Assembly: GCF_042242105.1 (NCBI RefSeq)
Contig: NC_092027.1
Location: forward strand, 12,061,721 to 12,125,720
DNA: 64,000 nt
Source of the DNA: Pempheris klunzingeri
Lineage: Eukaryota > Chordata > Actinopteri > Acropomatiformes > Pempheridae
Reading direction: 5' to 3'
Position numbers and translations under genes: made by a program. The notes under the pieces are model-generated. The model had not been told where the DNA came from. It worked only from the letters and a program-made list of their open reading frames with translations, and did not search any database. Positions 36,678-48,600 of this stretch are shown here, in pieces. How positions within the stretch are numbered: position 1 is the first letter of the stretch; each line of letters starts with the position of its first letter.

Positions 36678-39600
36678 ATGAAACTTGTCAGGTAAGCGGT
36701 ACCGAGGAGTCACCGTGTACTGAGTGCGGTGGTTATGAGGTGATAAAAACATCGCCAGGCGGATGGATGGATGTAGATGTAGATGGTGATGAGAGAGGCG
36801 GGAAGCGGTGAATGGAGGCTGCCCGGTGCTACAATGACCGGGCGCCAAGCTTCGACATAACCCGACAGATAAACATACACACTCACACACACGTTATGTC
36901 TTTGATTGTTCAGCGGCGGATATAACCGATTAATCATGCAGGTATTTTAACCGCAGTGTTTGTTAACTAGCTTTAACTAAGCTGCTGATATGGCTAGTTA
37001 GCTAGTTTACTCACAGGCCCGGTCTGTGTCTCCTTATCGTTATTCTATGCAATCTTCAGTTAGCGTTAACATTTAGCGACATAATTTAAAAACCTTAAAT
37101 ATGTTAAAACATTTATTGTTCCCTCTCTAATAATCATACAGATGGGGCTTCGTGTTGTTAGCTCGTCCCGTCACAGAGCTTTTGTTGTGGTGCCCAAACC
37201 TGCACAGCCGTTTGCTAACGTTAGCTAGGAAGCTAACAGGCTAATCTTCACTTCAAACGACGCCTAGAGTTGAATTAGTATTCGTGTTGGAGTAGAGATC
37301 AGTAGAGCTCAAAGACCGATGTGACTACCGTAACACATAACATCGTTCTGTGAATCTTTGAAACAGGTTTTTGATGAAACTCAGCCATGAGACGGTTACC
37401 ATTGAACTGAAGAATGGCACCCAGGTCCACGGCACGATCACAGGTAAGAGCTACCTGGAGCCTCATTAACATGTGATGGAGTTTCCTTTTTTATACAAGA
37501 AAGCTGCAGTTTTTAGATGTTCAGATATTCATTGTTCATGCTCGATGATTCAAGTTCATCTGATCACAAATTGTATCCATAAGCGACACTAAATGTACAC
37601 TCAGTAGCCAGTTTGAGGTCCACTTAGCCTAATTTAATGCATCCTAACACAGCAGTCCTGCAATAAATCCTACATACATAATTAAGTTTTTAATGGTGTA
37701 TGTGTCAACTTATTGTCCACCATGTCTGCTTCTTCTGTTTTTTCTTTAAACTCCTCTTTGTGTTGGTAAATAATAAAATTGCATCAGGGCCAAAGTCAAG
37801 GCAGAGTGTAGAAACAGACTAGTTACTCTGTAGACTCCAGTGGTTAAAGCTCTGTTCTGTTGTCTCCTGCTCACTGTGATCACTTGTAGTGTGTTTCTAA
37901 TGCAGCTGAACTAAGCCTTGAATTGCGCTTTGAGTTTAACCAACTTGTATTTTTGGAACTGACCAGCAAGGTAGCTTGTAATTGACTAGTCGACTATTTT
38001 TGCACATCCCCACAGCATATTGGACCTTATTCCAGATGCATCATTTTGTGATTAAGATGTGTGATATGCAGGTGTGATTCAGGTTGTTTGAACAGTCTTA
38101 CCACATGTTAACAGCTTGTTCAGAAAATGCCTCTCAGGTGGGGTTTTTACTACAGTGTGCAACACAAGTAGCCAACAGTTTTCAGGACGGGGGTAGAGAT
38201 GTGTTCCCAAAAGAAAAGTCCTTATTTTTAGTCAGAAGGAGAAACACACCTTCTTTCCATCATTTTAAAAAGCTTGGATATTAAGGGGCGTGATCATACG
38301 TCATGGGGGCTTTTTATGTTTATTGCTGTATGAACCATTATATGTAAACTGGAATATTCACATTCACATTCAGCTTTGTAGGAGTATTGTCTTATTAGGA
38401 ATAATTGTAAAAAGACAATACTATTTAGTGCATGTAAACCTAGTCACTGATGTCACCATCCTGGAGTCCACCTGTACATCACGTCAGTAAAGAGAAAAAT
38501 TGAACCACGGGAGATCAGCAAAGGCAAGATTCTCAGTGGATGTTAAGTTGCTCTTTAAATTCAAATGTGGCTGGATTAGTGTGGATGCACTCTGACTATC
38601 ACTCTCTGGTCTCAGTTATTATTCCTCTCAGCTTTGTTAATTGGAATGGATGCTATTTTGTCCAGGTTAGTTTTCAAGTTTTTCATTGTCATGTCTTTTC
38701 TTTTCTCGTGTAGGTGTTGATGTGAGCATGAACACCCATCTGAAGGCGGTGAAAATGACTCTGAAAAACAGGGAGCCCACTCAGCTGGAATCACTGAGTA
38801 TCCGTGGCAACAATATCCGGTACTTTATCCTTCCCGACAGCCTCCCACTGGACACCTTGCTGGTTGACATCGAGCCAAAGATCAAGTCCAAGAAGAGGGA
38901 AGCAGGTGAGCAAAGTATTAATTGGAGAGAGAACCAAGTTACAGCACACCAGGCATCATATGTGGCTTCCTGTTGTACTGGAAAGTGGAAAGTGCCAGAG
39001 CGGTCTAATATTTTAGTGAAACCTTGCTTAACCTCGCTGTTTGTCAAATTATGTGGACACCCCGAACTTGAGTGATCTTGAACTGTGTTTAGAAAGTGGT
39101 GCTTGTTTTTTTTTGTTTATGCCTGTATGTTATGGTTACCAAACTATATACTGACTGCAAGCTATTTACACTTTGGCTCTCATCAAATTGTGATCAGGAC
39201 AAGTTCCATTTTATACTGTAATGCGTCAGCAGCTGAAATAAGCCATACACTATATCCACAGGGTATTTGTCGTGTTTATAGTATCAGTGTTCAGAGGACT
39301 GTTTATTTTCTGTAAGTTGTTGTTTAGCTGAACATGATGCATTATTTGTTTGTGTTCCTACAATGATGGTGTTTTTGCCAGTGTGTTGAGCTCTCATGGC
39401 TACTGTAGCATTACTGTAACATTTTACTCACTGCATAAAATATCAGAAACACAACTAGGATGGCATGAAGCCCCAAAACATGTACTTTAAGTGCAGGGTA
39501 GTTCAGTGACAATAGAAGACCGATCATTATACAGCTTATCTACAGCCCAGCATGGGCAGTGGCTTGGTGGTGAAATTGCTCATTACCGTGACCTGTAACA

Positions 39601-39956
39601 TTAACATTTAAAATGTAACTGATTAGTTTCTGTATGTTTTAATAAGTCACTCATGTGGGACACAAAACTGTTTGAAACTGGTTGTCTTGTACTTTGTTTA
39701 CTCACCATGTGCTGTTAATGATTTGAATGATGCTTGTAATGGCCAGCGCCCCTTTGTGTGGATTGATTTTTCACAAATGAGTTAAAACATTTTGTGGCTT
39801 ATTTAACTATATTGTTACACTCAACATGCTGATGAATCTTTGACAATTGTTGCTGACTGTCGCTTATTTGTCTTCTCAGTGGCTGGACGGGGTCGGGGCA
39901 GAGGACGAGGACGTGGCAGAGGAAGAGGACGAGGCCGGGGCGGCCCAAGGAGATGA
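36678..39956 (+). CDS. snrpd1: SNRPD1, small nuclear ribonucleoprotein Sm D1
   Basis: Four exons (36678-36691, 37367-37443, 38714-38905, 39880-39956) join in phase to exactly 119 residues, the length of human SmD1. The protein begins [20 protein letters not shown] and carries the Sm1 fold ([16 protein letters not shown]) and Sm2 fold ([14 protein letters not shown]). The last exon encodes an uninterrupted run of GR dipeptides ending GGPRR, the tail that is symmetrically dimethylated and read by SMN. SmD1 is one of seven Sm proteins forming the ring on U1, U2, U4 and U5 snRNAs. Exon 1 holds only five codons, so the start is fixed by the conserved MKLVR. GGCT follows 1.06 kb downstream on the same strand. 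Confidence 0.98.
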
Positions 39957-40080
39957 TCGCCAGGCCGTGCATTTGTTGGCCACCTCCTCACTGTTTGTAC
40001 AGGATTTTTTTTTCTCAGAAGAAACGTTTTTTGAAATACCATGTTGTTTTTGTTTAATTTTGTTTTTCCTTATTTTGTAC

Positions 40081-40168
40081 ATTAAAATCCTTTTTGAAGA
40101 GGATAAATCCGACTCTGTGTATTATTCTTGAGAACAGGGTTTGTTTTGTTTGTGCATGGCATAATAAA
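40081..40168 (+). promoter_or_regulatory. SNRPD1 polyadenylation signals
   Basis: ATTAAA at 40081-40086 and AATAAA at 40163-40168 lie 125 and 207 nt after the SNRPD1 stop. Both are at distances normal for a short housekeeping 3' UTR. Confidence 0.6.
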
Positions 40169-40667
40169 GTAAATCTTTGCATGGAAATGTGCATTCCCCA
40201 AATGCTTATTAGGAAACATTCAACATAAATTGTAATTGTTGCATTATGTTTGAAAAGAAAACGAAAGATCTTAAGCTTTGTCACATGGTGTATAGTGGGG
40301 CTGTTAGAACAAAATGTGATGGTCAAAGTAACATCACACAGCAGCTTATCTACAGGATAATGCATAAAGGTTTGTAAATGTATATATTCTGTTAGGACAC
40401 TTACTCAACAGTTATTCACAATTAATGTCTGTATTAGAAACATGGTATAATTGGGGTAATTACACCCAAGAACAAAATAACAGCATAGTTAGATGTAGCT
40501 ACAGTTAAAATGAGAGCCACAACACTGGCAAAATGTTTTTACAGATTCTACAAAATCAAAACTTACTAAACCTGTACTGCTAGAATTAGTGTTAACACTT
40601 GTGCAGATGTAAATGTAGATATTAACTAAATTGTCTACTCAGAACTGCTGGTTTTGTTTGCACCGGA

Positions 40668-40706
40668 ACCGGAAGAGACAACCAAAGAGTCACTTGACCC
40701 GGAAGT
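40668..40706 (+). promoter_or_regulatory. Paired ETS-type sites upstream of GGCT
   Basis: ACCGGAAG (40668-40675) and CCCGGAAGT (40698-40706) are two ETS/GABP-type motifs 23 bp apart, about 320 bp before the GGCT start codon. They suggest a TATA-less promoter between SNRPD1 and GGCT. Confidence 0.4.
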
Positions 40707-41019
40707 AAATAAAAATGAATCTAATATTACAAGAGAAGTATCAATAATCCTAACATTAACAAAGTCTGTATTTACTCTCTCTGAGTATATGATAGTCATA
40801 GTGGGCAAGGCCGCTATGTCCATCGTTCAAATAGTGCCGTCAACAAAAGCGACGTCCGTTCACAACCTGGACATAATTAACGGAATGTTCCTTTAATTGG
40901 AGGAAGCAGCCTCAGGGACACCGGCTTTGGGACTCCGTAACCCTCGTAGTTAAATATTAAGTTTGGCTGTGCTCTTATGTCTCCTCCGGCCGGCTGTGAT
41001 CCCCAAACGTATATTAAAC

Positions 41020-43353
41020 ATGTCCGGTTGTCCCAGCGGTCATTTCATGTATTTCGCTTTCGGAAGCAACTTGTTGAAGGAAAGACTGCAGCTGGCAAAC
41101 CCCTCGGCGGTATTTTGCACCACCGGTCGACTGAAGGTAATGGATCAAGATCAGTGTGTAGACCTGAAGAAGCCTCTTGGATGGGAGGCGAAACGTCTTC
41201 AAGTACCTTCAACAAGTCCAGTAGATTTTTGCTCAAATCCTAAGAAAGGATCACTCTGTAGCTTTATTTTGTAGCTTTCCCCATAATCAATATCGGGTTC
41301 AGATCATGTGGAAATTATCGAACACACAACTGGCGACTAGCTAATTTTGTGTAAATCTATCCTGATGCTCCTTTGTCCAGATTGGCAGGGTCTGTGCAGC
41401 AAACATGACACATATATTTAGTAATTCGTGCATCAACTATGTCAATGTAACGTCTTTTACGTTACACCACTTAAACGCAGCATTGCTTAGCTCGCCTTAG
41501 CTAGTTAGCTCGATGCACGTGAACGCACCACGATGTCACTAAGAGACCGTTAAAGCTGGTTAAAATGAAAGCTGGTGGTAGACAAAAGTCCAGTTATTTT
41601 ATGGCAATGTTTTGGTTACATGAGCTTATATTCGGTCTTTAAGTCGGCTGACAGGTGCCCTCTTAACTCTGACATGTCAAACAGTCCTGTTAATAACATT
41701 AAAGAAGATGCTCAAATATCAAAGATGACGCTTTAACAGCGGAAACCCAGTAGGCGTGTCTGCCTCGGTGTGACGAGCATGGTGCGGATGGAGGGCCACA
41801 GACTGAGCAGGACATGTTTAGTATTTTAATAAAATTCAGACTTTTGCGTAGCTAGCTGTTGTTCAAGGACAGTCTGACTGTCAGAAACAACTGTTAGCCT
41901 GTTTTTGTTGTTAGCTTATATAAAAGTTGCCCTCTGATTGGCCGAAAGAAAGAAGCACTCTGATTGGCCCATGATGGGGACAGAGACAGAATTTGATCGA
42001 TTTGGCCCCATAACATTTGGAAAGTCTAGAAGAACTACACATTTAAATAAGTGGAGGGCTAGCCAGGACCGAGACGCTCAAATCTATGGACGGATTGTTA
42101 CTTCCTGGGGGCTTGTTATTATATCATCTCTGGAGACTATTGTAACAACTTGAAATGTGTGATCTTTGTCATAAGGCTGTCTTTGGTGTCTCTTTCCTAT
42201 ATCATCTCTGATGTTTAGCTAAATCAGGGCAAAACGGTCGGCGTTACACCGTATTTGTTGACCCATCAGATTCTGTGAACGGTCTTTCAACCTAACCTCA
42301 TCCCATCATGTCTACATCAAACCAACCTGTCGCAGAATCTGCTGGGTCATCAGAATATAGGGTACCACCAGAAACCTCTTCGTCTTGGGAAAGTGACCAA
42401 ATAACAATGCACATCAGGGGGTCCCAACATGGAGAACAAGTGGCTTGGTCATCTTGTCTGTTATTGTCCCTTGTTTGTCCCCCACATGACTAAAGACGCA
42501 GCTGCAACAACAGTGTTGGAGCGTACTGTCTGTGGCCCGGCCATGTTGTGATGGCCAACAGCAGACAGGCCCTCTGGGGACCCTGCTGAAAACACAAACA
42601 TAGCGTCTGTCTTTACATCACAATGACATAAAAGGTATTTTGTTCAAAACGAGCTGTGCCTCATCACTGTTCACAGCCTGTTATCCTGCACCCTTTTTGT
42701 GTGCGTGTTTACAGGACTATGAGTTGAACTTTGGTCTGTGGGAGAAACATGTGGACAACACTTGGCATGGTGGAGTGGCCACCATCGAGTCCCATCCAGG
42801 CGCCGAAGTGTGGGGGGTTATCTGGAATTTGAGCAACGAAAACCTCACCAGCCTAGACAAGTGAGACGCACAAACATGCAGCTGTTCAGCAGTTAGTGTT
42901 TGTGATTTTGCCCGACACAGCATGGCTCTTCTTTTCTGTGTCTTCAGCCAGGAAGGGGTGAGTCTGGGAAAGTACTCTCCGATGGAGGTTTCAGTGGAGA
43001 CTGATAAAGGACTGATGCTCTGCAGGACTTACCAAATGAACAATTTCCACGCCTGTCCTCCATCTCCTCAGTACAAACAGGTGTGTGTATGTAAACACAA
43101 ACATTGCCCCGAAGACGACACACTTGACTTGAGCCATACTGTGCAGAAAATGGAAAGAAGGTCCAGTGAATTTGTGGCTGAATCAGTGTGTTGATTCGGA
43201 CGTCTCTCTCTCTGTGTTTCACATAAGGTTGTGTGTCTCGGTGCAGAGCAGAACGGACTCCCGGTGGAATACCTGAAGAGGCTGGAAGCCATTAAGACCA
43301 ACAACTACAGCGGCCCCTCAGTCCTTGATCAAATCAGAGCAGTTACAAAGTAG
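41020..43353 (+). CDS. ggct: GGCT, gamma-glutamylcyclotransferase
   Basis: Four exons (41020-41136, 42715-42860, 42948-43080, 43228-43353) join in phase to 173 residues, against 188 in human. GGCT cyclises gamma-glutamyl amino acids to 5-oxoproline in the cytosolic gamma-glutamyl cycle of glutathione breakdown. The substrate-binding loop appears as YFAFGSNL (11-18), with Phe where most members have Tyr. The conserved WHGG follows at 56-59. E90 in DNQEGV aligns with human catalytic E98. SPQYKQ and NGLPVEY near the end also match human. The start is the first in-frame ATG and gives a shorter N-terminus than human. Intron 1 (1.58 kb) carries a hairpin repeat and promoter-like motifs. A small transposon begins within a few bases of the stop. 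Confidence 0.95.
41145..41225 (+). repeat. Dispersed hairpin repeat in GGCT intron 1
   Basis: GACCTGAAGAAGCCTCTTGG leads into GAGGCGAAACGTCTTCAAG, forming an imperfect hairpin (CTGAAGA-GCCTC pairing with GAGGC-TCTTCAAG). I recall this motif as widespread in fish genomes. It begins about 10 nt after the exon 1 donor. It carries CTGANGA, a stem, GAAA and GTC in the order of a hammerhead ribozyme core, but no outer stem I was found. Confidence 0.55.
41917..41970 (-). promoter_or_regulatory. Promoter-like cluster in GGCT intron 1
   Basis: On the minus strand two copies of GGCCAATCAGAG, about 30 bp apart, are followed by TTTTATATAAGC. That is two CCAAT boxes and a TATA box in promoter order and spacing. 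The next minus-strand ATG frame (MSCSVCGPPSAPCSS, about 41,815) is short and unrecognised. Confidence 0.35.
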
Positions 43354-43356
43354 AGA

Positions 43357-43716
43357 CCATTGACTGTATAAAAGAAGTGGACGCAGCTTCTGCAGCTGAA
43401 AATTGAAGCCAATGCTTAAGTGCATTCTTTCTAATGTCCAGCAGGGGGCGACTTCGCTGACTCCAAAATGAAATCTGATTGTATGGAAGTCAATGAGAAA
43501 GTGATCTTATTATCTATACAAAGTATGCTTTATGACGAGACTACCGTCTGACTGACCAATTAGAGGCGGTGTTCTTGGAGCATACGCCACTTCTGGCTCC
43601 AGAAAACCAAGATGGCGACGCCCATTAAACCAAATTTGAGGCTTCAAAACAGCAGTCCACGAACCAATGGGTGACCTCACAGTGGCTGCATCCAGTTGTT
43701 TTATACAGTCTACGGT
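43357..43716. mobile_element. Small nonautonomous DNA transposon (MITE)
   Basis: The element of about 360 bp has terminal inverted repeats: ACCATTGACTGTATAAAA at the left and TTTTATACAGTCTACGGT at the right, differing at two positions. No coding capacity. Target duplication is not clear (GAGA/GAGAC flanks). It starts right after the GGCT stop and so forms the beginning of the GGCT 3' UTR. Confidence 0.75.
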
Positions 43717-44140
43717 GGAGACTTAAAGTTCAAGACTGGAAACATCACTTGACAAAAAACAGTGTCACAGCAAGGTCCATTTAGTGGCTGTTCGTAAAAA
43801 GTAGATTAGGAAACAAAATAGAATACAGAGCAGCTACTAAGTGTATCTTGTCTTAAGTTTGACTCAAGGTCAACTTACTAGCAGTTTATTTTCACTGCCT
43901 TTATTATTACCACCTAATAGTGTACCAAGAGTAATTACACAATAGTATGCTTGTAACATAATATGTATTGTGATGGAAACTGAGCGTCAGTTAACAGAAC
44001 GTGGGAAAAGCCTCGTAAGCAGACCTCAAGTAACAATATTTTTTTGCCAAACAACTATTTTCTAGGATTGAGACCAACTCCATTATGAAGTTGAATCAGC
44101 ACCACTGTGTGGACAGAAGTTATTAATGCACACAGTGGAT

Positions 44141-44146
44141 AATAAA
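44141..44146 (+). promoter_or_regulatory. Candidate GGCT polyadenylation signal
   Basis: AATAAA about 790 nt after the GGCT stop and beyond the transposon, giving a transposon-containing 3' UTR. Confidence 0.45.
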
Positions 44147-44562
44147 ATGTTTGGCTGGGCCCAAAATACAGCTGATCTTTGATTATTAGCCGACCGATTA
44201 CTTTTAGAAGCATGTTGACAAATGTGTTAAACTTTAGAGACTGAAATGTACCTGACAGGCAGAAGATAGTTTAATTCCAGTATTTCTCAGGGGAATATTA
44301 AACACTGATGAACCACCATCATGACTTCACTCTTGTCAGCCTTTTATTGCACTTCTTTTATTATGACTTTTAACGATTACTTTCTACTGATAAAGGAATA
44401 AAGAGAAGCCTGAAGATTTAAGTAATTTTCCATGTCATTCAGTTTTACACATAAAAGACACATACCTTGGGGTGCTTTAATACAGCTTCATTTAAAATTA
44501 TATTTTATTTTATTACGAAATGAAAAATAAAAATGAATCATTTATACGTAAAAGGAAACCAC

Positions 44563-44568
44563 TTTATT
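44563..44568 (-). promoter_or_regulatory. Candidate ADNP2 polyadenylation signal
   Basis: AATAAA on the minus strand, about 1.1 kb after the ADNP2 stop. The GGCT and ADNP2 transcripts converge with only about 0.4 kb between their signals. The stretch 43,717-45,678 otherwise shows no feature beyond these 3' UTRs. Confidence 0.45.
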
Positions 44569-45678
44569 TTTTACAGCACAGTGGCCTTGGACAGAATGAG
44601 CATTTGTACCTCTCCCAACATTTTTGATCCTCCAGGAATTATAGAAAATACATGTATAGTACAAAAAAAAAAAACAGCTGTCAGGAGAACAGAAGATATA
44701 CTGTATGTTGAACACTCTTTTTAACATGTTCTATGTTATGTTGAATCTCTAGGTAAATTTCCACAAGTCTATGCAAATATGTAGACTTCACAATGGCACA
44801 AATCATGATTTCATCTGACAGTAAAACAAAGGCTCATGCAAGCAACATGGTCAGAGATTTATAATAACCAAGTGTTCATAAACTCCGCAACCTGACTTCT
44901 CAAACCTTTATACATTCTAACGATTTTGGCTTCAAAAACTGCAAGATGAACATTCACCTGAACGGTCTGCCGGAGCTGTGAGCAACGTTTTCCTTGTAAA
45001 CTGTTTAAATGGAGAGGGGAGGAGCTATGTGATCAGTCTGAATGAGAAAAAAACCCAAAAAAATAACAAAGCTGTGTACATGACACAAATAGGTCCAAAT
45101 GCGTAAAGCAAAGAAAAACATTTATAAAAAAGGAAAGCATAATATAATAAATCAAGTCTATGTTGTAGTCTTGATATGAGCAAACAAGCTATGATGTAGG
45201 AATTGCAATTTTGTACAAATGGGCATAAATAACTGGTGCAAAAATAAGCAGCTACCTGGAGCAAATCAGTGCGTGAGTTGAAGTCAGTAGCCTTTGTTGA
45301 ATGAGAGATTGTAACCAACTAAATATTGTTGGAGTTCATCAGCCTGACACCATAACATCTCATAGACAATACATCTGTATATTAATTATTATGTTCTAAA
45401 AGAGCGTCAAATTAGGATGTGGACCATTGCCGACATACTGGAGTCAAACGAAGCACTATTAATGAAGGCTACATTAATAAACTGCCCGCACTTAAAGGTA
45501 ACTTGTATGTTAGGAGATACACTGTATGTACTGTGAACTTGTCTAGTAACTGTTAACACAAAAGGCCGTCATTAAACTATCCAGGTTTTATTCCATTTTT
45601 AAATTAAGGATTTGCATTATTTGCAGTTTTTTTTTTTTTTTCTTTTTAAAGTTGTTCCACTTTCACACATTTCTGAAC

Positions 45679-48600
45679 TCATTCCATCTGCTCCTCCCGG
45701 TCCCCATCCGTAACTTTCTCATTTCCACTTTCATCCATCGGTTCTGGTCCATCCTCACTGTTTTCAGTCTGCTGTGTTGAATTATCGGCCGTGTGATCTG
45801 CGGTATCGGCGGCCTGCGGTTCCGGGATGATGAGATTGTGCTTGACTTTGCTCAGTTCTATCATGTTGAAGCCGAGGAGGACGGAAGCTGTGCTCCTCTT
45901 GACACTCTTCATGCACTTGCTGCGCTTCTTGCTGAAGAGGGCCGCCAACTCTGCTTTGGTGAGGGACAGCCTCCTGCACAGCTCGTCGGTCTCGGATTTG
46001 GTCGCGTAGGGGTTCACGTTGAAGTATTTGGATATGAAGTCTCTGCGCTCCTCGTTGCAGCGGCGCTCGACCGGCGAGGGTTCCAACACCAGCTTCACCG
46101 TGGAGTCGCTCTGAACGACGGGCTCCGGAGGGGGCAACAACTTTTCCTGCTCTCGCAACTTCTTGCGCATGGCCGCCTTTTTTTCTCGCTCTCGCTTGTT
46201 GCTCTCAATGACCTCCATCCATGCAGTCTCCAGCCTCTTCTTAGCCTCCCTCTCTGCTTCTGTTTCCGAAGGCCCTGCAGTGGGTGCAGGTGGAGCTGCA
46301 CGAGCTGGAGCTAAAGTCGGTTTCATAGTCAGCCCTTGTGGCATTTGGAGAAAGTAGAGTCCGGATGGCTGACTGAGCTGCTGAGCTGGTTTTGCAGGCG
46401 GTGGCGGCTGCTGCTGTGGTGCCGGCATAGGTTTGGGAGGCGGTGGCTGTTTTGGTGAACACCGGCACCGCTGAATGTGTAGCATCACCGCCTGCTGGGT
46501 TACCTTTCCCGTGTACACACCATTGCAGTATATGCACTTGAAAGCCTCTGTCTTGAGGATCGCATGAATGGTGGGCGCTACAAAGTGCTTTTGTTTCAGG
46601 TGCTGAAGATGTTTGGATTCGTTCTGAAACTTTTCATCACAGAAGGGACAGTAAGAACTGTTGATTTTCACAGGGGCAGCGCAGATTTCTGACTGGCTGC
46701 TGGGCTGCAACTTAAAGAAGATCAGGTCGAGGGAATTTGTGACCAGGGCTAGATTGACCTCTGTGTCTCCTAGGACCTCTTTAGGTGCGGTGGTGTGAAC
46801 ATCAAAGTAAGGGAACAGGATTCCTCCCACACCCTTAGAGTAGACCCTGTATTTCTGTCTTAAAAAGTCACAGTACGCCTTGCTTGTGGGATTGTGCTGC
46901 TTCACGTGCTCAGCAAGCTGTTTGATTGAAAAGAACAAAGCCGAACAGTACAAACAATTCAGGCCATGCAGGAGGTGTTGGAAGACGCTTTTTTCTGAGA
47001 GTAGAATTTTGCAAGTTAGACATTTGACAGTTTTGTCAGGCATTTTCTTCAAGAATGCTGCTCGTGCTGCCACACTTTCTGACTTGGTAGTTGTGGACTT
47101 TGTCTGGTGAGCGACCTCTGTGTGTATGTCAAATACATTGGAGGGGAAAAGTTCATTGCAGAGGGGACAGGTAATCCACTTCTTAGTTTGTGGTGAGGAG
47201 TTACTCGTTTGGTCGACGGCCTTGAGAGGGGTACTTGTCTGAGAGACAGGCACTGCTACTTGCAGTGGAGCAAACGTATACGTGGGCATGCCATTCATCT
47301 TGTTGCCAGTCGGGATCAAGTGACTCAGCAGAGACTGTGAAGTCAGCATGGTACCCTGTAGGGTGATTTGGTTCGCTGGTGCATTTTGTGTAACCACAGC
47401 AGGCTTAGATACAGTTCCAGTAGCCACACTAGCCTGTAGTCCGGTCGGCAGAAGAATTTGCTGCGTTTGTGGAGTCTGTTGTGGCTGACTGGAAGCAGGC
47501 GCTATAGCCACTGGTGCCTGTTTCAGAGACACATTAGACATTGTGGGAAGCTGGACCATAGATGATCCTTGGGGCAAAGCACTTCGGAGGGCTATCGTGG
47601 CACCAGGCTGCAGCAAACCCTTAGCTTCAGCACTCGCTAGCTGCACTAGCGCTGACGCTTGAGGTGGGAGGAAAGCTTGGTTCGTTCCAGGAGCACAGAT
47701 CAGAGTAGTACTGTTTGTAGTTCCTTGTAATTGCTGTAATGCCAGCACAGTCCCAGCAGGTTGGCCATTACTTGGTAAAACCAGAGATTTACTGTTTATC
47801 ATCTGAGGTTGCTGTGGTTTGGGGGCAATATTTGGGAATGTCACAAACAAACCATTCCCATTAGGCGTTGATTTAATGTAGTACTTGTTCTCATAAATCA
47901 TACTCTGAACTTGTGTGCTGACTGAATAGTGCGATGGCTCAACCAGCATGTGATGCAACATTTGGTCTAGGTTCCCAGTGTTCACCCTACACACCTTGCA
48001 GCAGTACACCTTTACAGATGTAGTGCCTTGAAGGTGTAATCTGTATCCAATAAACTGTTCTGCCACACTCTCCAGGTGCTTGAGAATGATGTGCTTCTTC
48101 ATCACAAAGATAGAAGAGGCTGGAAATCCACACCTCCGACACTGATACCTCTCGTTTCCACGATGGGTGGGTAAAGACGGTTCCCTTGGCGGCTGTATAT
48201 GAGCAGTGTGTTTGGCATGGAAGAAAAGCGTGTGCTTCTTGACAACCTTGGGGTGGCCGATGAAGAGGCACTGAGAACAGGGCGTCAGCGCACAGAATGT
48301 CTGTACATATCCATGGCAGCGAGAGACGTGGCTCCTGAAGTTGTAGATGTTTTGTGACGAGTACTTGCACATGCTGCAGCACAGGGCTCGAGACCGATAA
48401 GGCCACTGAAAGGAAGGAAAAAAGAAAAGTGATTTAGCGACATTTCTAATCATTTAACAAATACTCCAACTGGCAAATAATCTTTTTAATTGATAGGTGT
48501 TCATTATTAAAAGTTGTCAACAGCAGTTTGGTGTCATATTTACCTTTTTCTGTTGTCTGCTGCTGTATCCATCTGTGAAATCAACCCACTCAGTATCCTG

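Noticed and set aside
39821-40082. Minus-strand open frames rich in Pro-Arg and Ser
   Set aside because: They are antisense to the GR-dipeptide tail of SNRPD1.
45793-46314. Plus-strand open frame of about 173 codons
   Set aside because: It is antisense to the ADNP2 homeodomain region and shows no family resemblance.
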